A DNA stretch of 44,914 nucleotides. Origin: CAZRHH01 sp964599885 (GTDB lineage Bacteria; Chloroflexota; Dehalococcoidia; DSTF01; JACRBR01). Below the pieces are notes generated by a model that saw nothing but the letters and a program-made list of their open reading frames with translations, did not search any database and was not told the DNA's origin. The stretch is taken from positions 1 through 44,914 of the forward strand of contig CAZRHH010000020.1 of assembly GCA_964599885.1 (NCBI GenBank), in the 5' to 3' direction. The translations under genes were made by a program, and so were the position numbers. This document shows positions 38,196 to 44,914 of the stretch, one piece after another. Within the stretch, counting starts at the first letter, position 1. Every line of letters starts with the position of its first letter.

Positions 38196-39006
38196 CGATG
38201 ACGATCGCCAGCCCCGCCGCCGTCACCAGCGCGAACTCGGCGAGCACGGCGCGGTCGAGGTGCTCCGTCAGGTAGTGCGAGATGACGCCCGTCGTCAGAT
38301 AGAACACCAGCAGGATGAACACCCCCGCGAGAAAGCCCTCGAGCGGGATGAAGTACAGCACCCAGCGCGCCTCGCCGACGATGACGCCGATCACCGCGGC
38401 GAACACGAGCGCGCGGATCGGATCCGCCTCTGCCTCCCGGAAGACCTCGATCGCCAACAGCATGCTGATCAGCCCGACGGCGAACGATGCCGGCGCCAGG
38501 TCCACGTCGAAGCCATAGACCACCGCATAGAACCCGAACGCCGTCAGATACGTGATGACGTTGAGCGCGAACCGCGCCGCCGGGAACTGCGGGTGCAGCG
38601 GTTCGACGGACACGTGCTCGGCGTACAGCGCAGCGCCCATCAACACGCTCGCGCCCAGCACCGCCGGCACCGCCCAGTAGCCGAGGATTACGTCTTCGAG
38701 AAACAACCCCGCCGACAGCGTGAACAGCACCGGCACGAACAGGTACGGCGACGTGTCGGCGATCGTGTGGAACTCCGCCCGCGGATGCGCACGGATGATG
38801 CCGTCCGCGCCCAGCGCCATGATCGCTGTCAGCGCGAGCAGCAGCCACGGCTGTACGGGGATCGATATGAAGAGGGCGAGCCCCAAGCAGAAGATGAAAG
38901 AGAGGAGCGGAATGCGCCCTGCGCGCGAGATGCCGCGCAGTTGAGACGCCGCTGGATCAGCAGATAACGATGAAGCGCTCCGTTCGAGCGTGGGAGATGT
39001 AGCCAT
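38176..39006 (-). CDS. Polytopic membrane protein of unknown function
   Basis: 276 residues with about eight hydrophobic helices, for example PLLSFIFCLGLALFI (about 33-47), WLLLALTAIMALG (about 54-66) and VFILLVFYLTTGVI near 232. The N-terminal 30 residues are soluble. A few charged residues lie in the helices (VYGFDVDL; AIEVFREAEADPIRAL), but no family motif is recognised. No ribosome binding site is seen; TACTGT lies just before the ATG. It precedes the DUF402-DUF429 genes on the same strand and may be in one operon with them. Confidence 0.75.
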   Translation of the reverse strand: MATSPTLERSASSLSADPAASQLRGISRAGRIPLLSFIFCLGLALFISIPVQPWLLLALTAIMALGADGIIRAHPRAEFHTIADTSPYLFVPVLFTLSAGLFLEDVILGYWAVPAVLGASVLMGAALYAEHVSVEPLHPQFPAARFALNVITYLTAFGFYAVVYGFDVDLAPASFAVGLISMLLAIEVFREAEADPIRALVFAAVIGVIVGEARWVLYFIPLEGFLAGVFILLVFYLTTGVISHYLTEHLDRAVLAEFALVTAAGLAIVIGGRVLG

Positions 39007-39332
39007 AACAGTACCGTGGTGACATGCAAACGCCCCGCAATGGGGGCGCCGCCTGTCCCGCTAGGACGCCCGATCTTACGCGCGCCCGCCGCGAGGTGTC
39101 AATTGCCATCGCCGTTTCGAAGCTAAGTGTCACGCATGTCGCGGCGCGGAGTCCGCGTGTCCGAGCGTCGACGCTCGCACATTAGCCGAATCAGCACCGC
39201 ACGAAACGTAGCTGCGGAGCTTCAGCTCCGCCTCGTCGATGGCAACGCCGCCTGAAGCCTTGCCGCCGCACGACATCTCCGGCGGGCCGCTTGTGAATAC
39301 GAACCCTTGTTGCGGTTCGACAAGCACCGACG
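39007..39332. other. Intergenic region with hairpins and a family A repeat
   Basis: 325 bp without a gene. CGCCCC/GGGGCG (about 39030-39047) forms a short hairpin 25-45 bp upstream of the membrane-protein gene. The palindrome GAGCGTCGACGCTC lies near 39162-39175, and a family A element at 39208-39232. Confidence 0.5.
39208..39232 (+). repeat. REP-like palindrome, family A
   Basis: GTAGCTGCGGAGCTTCAGCT followed by CCGCC, close to the consensus of the family. It is preceded by ACGAAAC, as are copies at 44587 (CGAAAT) and 21563 (CGAAAT). Confidence 0.85.
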
Positions 39333-40379
39333 CTAGCGCCGCCCCCGCGCGGCAACACTCTTCGTCGCCTTCTTCGCCCCAGCCTTGGCCCCGTTCTTCC
39401 GCGCACCGACACTAACCTTCGCACCCGTCGCCGTCGCGCGGTTGCGTGCGCCCGACTGCTTCGCGCCGTTCGTCCCGATGATCGCCAGCGGCGCCTTCGC
39501 ACGGCGCTTCTTCGCCCACGCCGGCTGTTCCAGACCGTAGATCTCGGCGCCGTTCAGCCACCACAGCCGCTCGCGGCAATCGTCCGGCACGTCGAGCAGA
39601 TCGAAGATCGTGTCCCAGCGGCGGATGTGCTCGCCGATCTTCTGAGCCTGCGTGTCCGAGCCGAAGACCAGTTTCTCGAACCCGATCTCGTGGCCGATCA
39701 GGCGACGCTCAACGGCGTGCCGTTCGATCGTCGTGCCGCCGCTGAAGTCGAAGTACACGTTGTGCCGCCACCGTGCGACCGACGCCGCCTCGTCGTAGTT
39801 GCCCGTGCCCCCGAGATGCGCGCCGATCAGCCGCAGCGTCGGGAAGTTGTTCGCGATCGTGTCGAGATGGAACGGCCGCATCCGCATCGCCGACATGTTG
39901 CGCATGACCGCGCTCGACGACCAGCGCTTGTACGTCTCGGCCGCGTCAGGATCCTTGCGCGGGTGCGTGATCGCGTAGTCGATGCCGCCGCCGATCACGC
40001 CCATGTGCAGCAGGATCGGCCAACCGAACTTCTCGGCCGTCTCGTACACGGGAAAGTAGTCCTCGCAATCGTAGTCGCGCTTGACGCCGATCATCTTCAG
40101 CCCGCGATAGCCGATGTCGCGCAACTCGCGCATTCGATCCGGCGTCATCGTCTCCGGATCGATCACCGCCGTCGGGATGAACAAGTCCTCGTGCCGAAGC
40201 GCATGCTTCATCGAGTCTTCGTGCGAAATCCCGAAGCGCCCTCCGCACAGCAAGTTCGCCTTCGTCACGCCCGCCTCAATCGCGCGTTCGTACAGATTCT
40301 CGACCGCCGGCGTCGGATCTTCCTCCGGCTTGTCCCAGTTCCGGGGGAAATGCATGTGGATATCGAAAATCTTGCGCAC
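39333..40379 (-). CDS. Amidohydrolase-2 family protein with a basic C-terminal tail
   Basis: 348 residues; metal-dependent hydrolase or decarboxylase of the ACMSD-like amidohydrolase group. Motifs: DIHMHFP (residues 6-12), ILLHMGV (about 125), LIGAHLGG (about 184) and FGSDTQ (about 242). A GTG start at 40379 follows GAGGAGG. Catalytic residues are complete. The last 55 residues are Ala/Lys/Arg-rich (for example KAPLAIIGTNGAKQSG and KNGAKAGAKKATKS), not part of the enzyme family and similar in style to the H1-like protein and to the Ino1 linker. The substrate is unknown. Confidence 0.88.
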   Translation of the reverse strand: MRKIFDIHMHFPRNWDKPEEDPTPAVENLYERAIEAGVTKANLLCGGRFGISHEDSMKHALRHEDLFIPTAVIDPETMTPDRMRELRDIGYRGLKMIGVKRDYDCEDYFPVYETAEKFGWPILLHMGVIGGGIDYAITHPRKDPDAAETYKRWSSSAVMRNMSAMRMRPFHLDTIANNFPTLRLIGAHLGGTGNYDEAASVARWRHNVYFDFSGGTTIERHAVERRLIGHEIGFEKLVFGSDTQAQKIGEHIRRWDTIFDLLDVPDDCRERLWWLNGAEIYGLEQPAWAKKRRAKAPLAIIGTNGAKQSGARNRATATGAKVSVGARKNGAKAGAKKATKSVAARGRR

Positions 40380-40506
40380 AACGCCTCCTCAATGCTCGAT
40401 CGATGCCCGATCAGCCTAGCAGTGCTGACCGCAGGGCAACAAAAACGGCCGCCAGCCCTCAAGCTGCCGACCCCGACCTCCGACTTCCGACCTCCAACAC
40501 CCCCAC

Positions 40507-40830
40507 CTACGGAATCAGCCCCGGCGGCCCCTTCTTGAAGATCGCTTTACGGCTCTCCTTGGTCGTCATCGGCTTGTCGAGGCGGTAATCCTTCACCATG
40601 TTGTCGAACGACAGATCCGGATTCGACGCATCGATCATCTTGTCGTACTTCGGGTCCAGCGCGTCGAGCTGCGACTGGAACGAGAGATGAAACGCGAACC
40701 GGCTGATCATCCGGGTCAGCTTCTTGCTCTCGCACTTCGGGCACACCGCCACATAGTCGTCGCTGACCCGCCGCACGATGATCTCGCAGAACGTCTTGCA
40801 ACCATGACACGCGTACTCATAAATCGGCAT
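40507..40830 (-). CDS. FmdB-type zinc ribbon protein
   Basis: 107 residues. The N-terminus MPIYEYACHGCKTFCEI (residues 1-17) and CPKCESKKLTRMISRFAFH carry the two CxxC knuckles of the FmdB/CxxC_CXXC_SSSS regulatory family. The start at 40830 follows GAGGTGG; six further codons upstream are rejected. The C-terminal half is unrelated to the ribbon and helical. These proteins are thought to act as small regulators or adaptors, without defined targets. Confidence 0.88.
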   Translation of the reverse strand: MPIYEYACHGCKTFCEIIVRRVSDDYVAVCPKCESKKLTRMISRFAFHLSFQSQLDALDPKYDKMIDASNPDLSFDNMVKDYRLDKPMTTKESRKAIFKKGPPGLIP

Positions 40831-40946
40831 CACGCCACCTCTCACCACCGCACGTCACGGTTAGGTCGGAACCGATGCCGCAACCGGAGAACGCGTTCAT
40901 CACCCTACAGGAGCAAATCCGTGTGCATCTGTGGATAAACCGAACC

Positions 40947-41924
40947 CTAGGCGCGCCGCTCCAGCACATGATCAGCGATATCCTCAAGCGGACCGCGCGC
41001 CACCCCGTCCGGGAGCGTGCGAAGCGCCGTCAGCGCCCGATCGCGGAAGTCGCGCGCGACATCGTATGACTCGTTCAGGATATCGGAATTCAGCACCATC
41101 ATGACGGCCTCGGCGACGTGCTCCGTCTTCGGCTTCTTCGTACGGAACGCCTTCTTGATCGGGTTGTCCTTCGGGTGACGCTCCATCAGGATCAGCGACG
41201 GCAGCGTCAGCGTGCCCTGCATCAGGTCGCTGCCGATCGGCTTGCCCATCTCCTGCTCGTCGCCCGCAAAGTCGAGAATGTCGTCGACGACCTGGAACGC
41301 CATGCCGATGTTCAGCCCGTACACGCGCAGCGCTTCGCGCTCATCCGGCGAGCAGCGTGCGACCATCGCACCGCCCTCCGCCGATGTCGCGAACAGCGAC
41401 GCGGTCTTGCCTTCGATACGCCCGAAATACTTGATCAGATCCTGTCCGTAGTCGTACGCGCTCATATCCTGATGCAGCTCGCCGCCAGCGATCGCCATGA
41501 TCGTCCGCGCGAACAGCCGCACCACCTCCGTGTCATCGGTGCGCGCGATCAACTCGGCCGAGTGCGCGAACATGAAATCGCCGAGCATCACCGCGGCGCT
41601 GTTGCTGAAGAGTTCATTCGCCGTCGCGCGGCCGCGCCGCGACGGCGACGCGTCGATTACATCGTCGTGGACGAGCGTGGCCGTGTGCAGCAGTTCGATC
41701 GATGCGGCCAGCGGCACGTGCAGATCGCGACGATACTCGCCGAAATGACCGGCAAGCAGCGCGATCGCCGGCCGCAGCCGTTTGCCGCCCGTGCCGAGCA
41801 CATGCCCCAGCATCTTCGACAGCGCCGGAAAGTTCTCGACGTGCTTCACGCTGTCGATCGTCTCTTCGACAAGCTGCAAATCTTCCTGCGCGGGCCCGTA
41901 GATCGACGCCACCTTCAACGTCAT
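40947..41924 (-). CDS. Polyprenyl diphosphate synthase
   Basis: 325 residues, trans-isoprenyl diphosphate synthase. The first Asp-rich motif is in LVHDDVIDASPSRRG (about 84-99) and the second in VVDDILDFAGDEQEMGKPIG (about 205-224); GGKRLRPAI (about 45) binds diphosphate. It extends isoprenoid chains for quinones or the undecaprenyl carrier; chain length cannot be set by eye. The ATG at 41924 has GGGGAGG upstream and overlaps the tatD stop by ATGA. It uses precursors made by the MEP pathway, to which the nearby ispD belongs. Confidence 0.93.
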   Translation of the reverse strand: MTLKVASIYGPAQEDLQLVEETIDSVKHVENFPALSKMLGHVLGTGGKRLRPAIALLAGHFGEYRRDLHVPLAASIELLHTATLVHDDVIDASPSRRGRATANELFSNSAAVMLGDFMFAHSAELIARTDDTEVVRLFARTIMAIAGGELHQDMSAYDYGQDLIKYFGRIEGKTASLFATSAEGGAMVARCSPDEREALRVYGLNIGMAFQVVDDILDFAGDEQEMGKPIGSDLMQGTLTLPSLILMERHPKDNPIKKAFRTKKPKTEHVAEAVMMVLNSDILNESYDVARDFRDRALTALRTLPDGVARGPLEDIADHVLERRA

Positions 41925-42751
41925 CTCGCCTCCCCGGCCGTCACGCCCACACCAAGCAGCCGCATCGCGTTCTGCGTCGTCACGTCCGCAACGTGCTCGG
42001 CCGTCACGCGGCGCAGCTCGGCGACCTTCGTTGCCGCTTCGAGCACGTATGCCGGTTCGTTGCGCTTGCCGCGATAGCGCTGCGGCGCGCCGTACGGGCT
42101 GTCCGTCTCCAGCACGATGTGTTCGAGCGGCAGCGCGCGCGCGACATCCTGGAGCACCGCGGCCTTCGGGTGTGTCACCGACGTGTGGATCGAGATCACG
42201 AATCCAAGCTCCACGTAACGCGCCGCCTGCGCCGCATCGCCGCTGAAGTAGTGCATCACGCCGAGTGGCCGCCCGTCCGGCAGACGCCCGTCCATCGACG
42301 CCGACCACGCTTCGAGCAACGGCAGCATCTCGTCCTGCGCGTCGCGGGTATGTACCGCGACCGGCTTGCCGACGCGACGCGCCGTCTCCAGCTGCCGCCG
42401 CATCACGTCGAGCTGCACGTCTCGCGGCGACAGGTTGCGATAGAAGTCGAGCCCGATCTCGCCGATCATCGCGACGCGCGGGTGCGCCGCCATCGCTTCA
42501 AGTGCATCGAGATCCGCAGGGGTCACATCCTTCGCGTCATGCGGGTGGACGCCGACCGCCGCCAGCACGCCATCGTGACGCTCCGCCAGCGCGATCGCGC
42601 GCTCGCTGTCCGCGCGCGTCACGCCCAGCGTGATCATCAGCTCAACACCCGCAACCTGCGCGCGCGCGATCGCCGCATCGGCGTCGTCGCCCTTCCTGGT
42701 GAAGACGTCATCGTGAATGTGACAGTGTGCGTCGACAAGGCGCATCGTCAT
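41921..42751 (-). CDS. tatD: TatD family metal-dependent DNase
   Basis: 276 residues, TIM-barrel hydrolase. Motifs: VDAHCHIHDD (about 6-15), AVGVHPHDA (about 66), IGEIGLDFYR (about 95), AVHTRDA (about 131) and ETDSPYGAPQ (about 213). It is a 3'-5' exonuclease or deoxyribonuclease acting on DNA ends. It begins within the metG stop (ATGA) and ends within the prenyl synthase start, so the three genes form a tight operon, metG-tatD-prenyl synthase. A metG-tatD pairing is common in bacteria. Confidence 0.95.
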   Translation of the reverse strand: MTMRLVDAHCHIHDDVFTRKGDDADAAIARAQVAGVELMITLGVTRADSERAIALAERHDGVLAAVGVHPHDAKDVTPADLDALEAMAAHPRVAMIGEIGLDFYRNLSPRDVQLDVMRRQLETARRVGKPVAVHTRDAQDEMLPLLEAWSASMDGRLPDGRPLGVMHYFSGDAAQAARYVELGFVISIHTSVTHPKAAVLQDVARALPLEHIVLETDSPYGAPQRYRGKRNEPAYVLEAATKVAELRRVTAEHVADVTTQNAMRLLGVGVTAGEAR

Positions 42752-44430
42752 GCGGTAAGCCGCGCTTCTCCGTCTGGCACCGGCACATCGATCTTCCGGA
42801 ACAGCGGCTCCGGCGCGACGAGCGCGGTACCGGCCACCGGCCGCTGCGCCACCCACCCGGCGGCTTCGACGGCGTCCGTCTGCCCCATGTACTCGTGGAT
42901 CTTCTGGCTGGAGAACGGCAGGAACGGGTACAGGGCCACCTTCAGCGCGTTTATAACACAGAGCGCCACATAGAGGGACGTGCCCGTCCGCGCCATGTCC
43001 GTCTTCGCCGTTTTCCACGGCGCTGTCTCGTTCAGGTACGCGTTTGCTTCCTGCGCCAGCGCCATCGATGCGCCGAGCGCCGCCTTCAGCCGCACCGCTT
43101 CGATGTGCGCGCCGACGTCGCCGAGCACCGACGCCGCGCGCGCCAGCAATCGCTCGTCGAGCGCATCGAACGCGCCTGGCTGCGGCACGACCCCGTCGAA
43201 GTTCTTGTGCGTCATCGCCAGCACGCGGTTCACGAGATTGCCCCACGTCGCGACCAGTTCGTCGTTGATCCGGCGGATCATCTCCGCTTCCGTGAGATCC
43301 GTATCGGACGACTCCGGGAAGTTCGCCGCCAGCGCGTAGCGGATCGCGTCCGGCTGATAGCGCTCGAGATACGTCAGCACGGTGTCGCCGACGCCTTCGC
43401 TCTTCGACGCCTTCTCTCCCTTGAACGTCACGAACTGGTTCGCCGGAACGTCCGTCGGCAGATTGAGCCCGCCGTACGCCATCAGCACCGCCGGCCAGAA
43501 GATCGTGTGATAAAAAATGTTGTCCTTGCCGATGAAGTAGTACGTCGATGCCGCCGGATCCGTCCACCACGCGCGCCACGCGTCCGGCTCGCCGCGCTCC
43601 TCCGCCCACTGCATCGACGCCGACACGTAGCCGATGAACGCCTCGAACCAGACGTAGATGCGCTTTCCCGGCCCCAGATCTTCGTTCGGAATCGAGACGC
43701 CCCACTCCAAGTCGCGCGTGATCGCCCGATCCTGCAAGCCTTCTTCGACCCACCCGATGCTGTAGTTCTGGACGTGCTTGCGCCAACCCTCGCGCGTGCG
43801 CAGCCAGTCGAGCAGCGGCCCCTGAAACGCCGTCAGCTTGAAGAAGAAGTGCTCCGTATCGCGCATCTCCGGCGTGGCGCCCGTCAGTTTGCTGCGCGGG
43901 TCGATCAGTTGCTCCGGGTCGAGCGTGCGGCCGCAGTTGTCGCACTGGTCGCCGCGCGCGTTCGGGTTGCCGCAGTTCGGGCACGTCCCGACGACGTACC
44001 GGTCCGGCAGAAAGCGCCCGGCCTGCGTGTCGTAGAACTGCTGCGTGATGCCCTTGTAGATGTACCCCTGCGCCAGCAGCTTGTTGAAGAAGTCATGCAC
44101 GACGGCCTCGTGCATCTTCGTGCCGGTCGACGTGAACAGGTCGAATGAGATGCCGAGTTCGCGCCAGTACCGCTCGAACTCCGGGTGAAACTCGTTGACG
44201 ACGTCCTGCGGCGTGCGGCCCTCGTTGTCCGCCCGCACCGTCACCGGCGTCCCGTGCTGGTCGCTCCCCGACACCATCAGCACGCGATTCCCCACCATCC
44301 GGTGGTACCGCGCAAACACGTCCGCCGGCAGATACGCCCCCGCCATATGCCCCAGGTGCAGCGACCCGTTCGCATACGGCCAAGCGACAGCGACGAGGAT
44401 CGCGCGAGAAGTTTGTGAAGCGTTATTCAA
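42748..44430 (-). CDS. metG: Methionyl-tRNA synthetase
   Basis: 560 residues, class I aminoacyl-tRNA synthetase that charges initiator and elongator tRNA-Met. HIGH is HLGH (about 25-28), the KMSKS loop is KASKS (about 350), and a four-Cys zinc knuckle (CPNC...CDNC, about 149-166) is present. No C-terminal tRNA-binding (EMAP-like) domain is attached. A TTG start at 44430 is used. Upstream on the minus strand, TAAACT (44445-44440) is followed 4 nt later by ATG CTT TGA, a three-codon ORF whose stop overlaps the TTG; this may be a tiny upstream ORF or chance. It heads the metG-tatD-prenyl synthase operon. Confidence 0.95.
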   Translation of the reverse strand: MNNASQTSRAILVAVAWPYANGSLHLGHMAGAYLPADVFARYHRMVGNRVLMVSGSDQHGTPVTVRADNEGRTPQDVVNEFHPEFERYWRELGISFDLFTSTGTKMHEAVVHDFFNKLLAQGYIYKGITQQFYDTQAGRFLPDRYVVGTCPNCGNPNARGDQCDNCGRTLDPEQLIDPRSKLTGATPEMRDTEHFFFKLTAFQGPLLDWLRTREGWRKHVQNYSIGWVEEGLQDRAITRDLEWGVSIPNEDLGPGKRIYVWFEAFIGYVSASMQWAEERGEPDAWRAWWTDPAASTYYFIGKDNIFYHTIFWPAVLMAYGGLNLPTDVPANQFVTFKGEKASKSEGVGDTVLTYLERYQPDAIRYALAANFPESSDTDLTEAEMIRRINDELVATWGNLVNRVLAMTHKNFDGVVPQPGAFDALDERLLARAASVLGDVGAHIEAVRLKAALGASMALAQEANAYLNETAPWKTAKTDMARTGTSLYVALCVINALKVALYPFLPFSSQKIHEYMGQTDAVEAAGWVAQRPVAGTALVAPEPLFRKIDVPVPDGEARLTA

Positions 44431-44914
44431 AGCATGGGCAGTTTACCACCGCCCCAGACTAGCGTCCCCGCATCCATCCGTTCACCGGAACCGCGCACCT
44501 GGTCGCGGCGTTCTTCCTAGCGGTGGAGCTTCAGCTCGACGAACATCATCGCCACAACGAACCGATGTCCTCGCACCAAACGAAATGTAGCTGCGGAGCT
44601 TCAGCTCCGCCGGCACGTCGTCCCACACCCGCGGCGCTACTCGGCGCCCGCATCCCGCATCTCCTATCTGTGCCCATCTGTGACTGTGGATAACCCCCCC
44701 GCCTCCTACTAAAGTCCCACCCCACGCACACCCAATCGCCCGATTCGCCGCTGAAGCTGCGGCCCTATAACTGACCCCAGAGATAGGACGTCGCGAGACA
44801 TAGCGGAGATTCCGGCGATGACGACATTCACCAACACAGCCACAAACTCTCGCACATGGCCCGCCGTCCGCAGCCGCAACGCCGGCGAACGACGCGCGCG
44901 CGTCGCCACCGCCG
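44431..44914. other. Right-end intergenic region with repeats
   Basis: No gene is supported in this 480 bp. It holds two family A REP-like elements (44517-44540, degenerate, and 44587-44611, near consensus). The final 200 bp show no recognisable frame; a gene may begin beyond the window. Confidence 0.5.
44587..44611 (+). repeat. REP-like palindrome, family A
   Basis: GTAGCTGCGGAGCTTCAGCT followed by CCGCC, identical in its core to the element at 39208. A degenerate relative lies 70 bp upstream at 44517-44540. Confidence 0.85.

Overview
The window is a GC-rich (by eye about 65-70% G+C), gene-dense bacterial chromosome segment with about 38 intact protein genes and several broken ones. No tRNA, rRNA, intact insertion sequence, phage or standard CRISPR array was seen. 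The most likely source is a Chloroflexota bacterium, perhaps near Dehalococcoidia or Tepidiformia. The reasons are the ftsZ / nrdR / B12-dependent nrdJ neighbourhood, archaeal-type ArlH and ArlI ATPases in a bacterial background, a DUF1786 protein, a thiolase/DUF35 pair, the MEP-pathway gene ispD and an inositol-lipid operon. This assignment is inference from gene content, not a phylogeny.

Layout. 1-1050: 3' end of ftsZ, then a candidate structured RNA and a strong terminator. 1147-4966: apparent insertions between ftsZ and nrdR (a DinB-like gene, a 740-bp gene-free stretch, a DrrA/DrrB exporter pair and a nuclease-like remnant). 5063-9644: the ribonucleotide-reductase block, nrdR with a clear promoter and two NrdR-box-like sites, two unknown genes and nrdJ. 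9688-12341: an H1-like Lys/Ala-rich protein, a 50-aa membrane protein, a DUF1786 ASKHA-type protein and a decayed MNT/HepT toxin-antitoxin pair. 12338-19751: an ADP-forming acyl-CoA synthetase alpha-type subunit (minus strand), the ArlH-ArlI ATPase pair, an interspaced 24-bp repeat, an acidic protein, a DUF35/thiolase pair and a conserved hypothetical protein.

19888-28622: a degenerate-J-domain/FHA protein, DUF192, secreted and membrane proteins, an M28 peptidase lipoprotein, a LysM lipoprotein, ispD with a divergent winged-helix-like gene, and two paralogous secreted proteins, one ending in an LPTTG sorting signal. 28706-34247 (minus strand) reads as one operon for an inositol glycolipid: a small membrane protein, an HTH domain fused in frame to inositol-1-phosphate synthase, two LPLAT acyltransferases, a PHP hydrolase and a PimA-like glycosyltransferase. 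34594-44430: an MFS transporter, an NmrA-like SDR, DUF429, a frameshifted DUF402 gene, a membrane protein, an amidohydrolase, an FmdB-type zinc ribbon, polyprenyl diphosphate synthase, TatD and MetG.

Genome-scale patterns: REP-like palindromes of three families lie in the gaps between genes. Several genes have a -10-like hexamer ending 5-6 nt before the start codon, which suggests leaderless mRNAs. Several unrelated proteins carry Ala/Lys/Arg-rich tails. The best leads for new biology are the stand-alone ArlH-ArlI pair, the HTH-Ino1 fusion with its own operator-like palindrome, the candidate RNA after ftsZ, and the unknown genes between nrdR and nrdJ.
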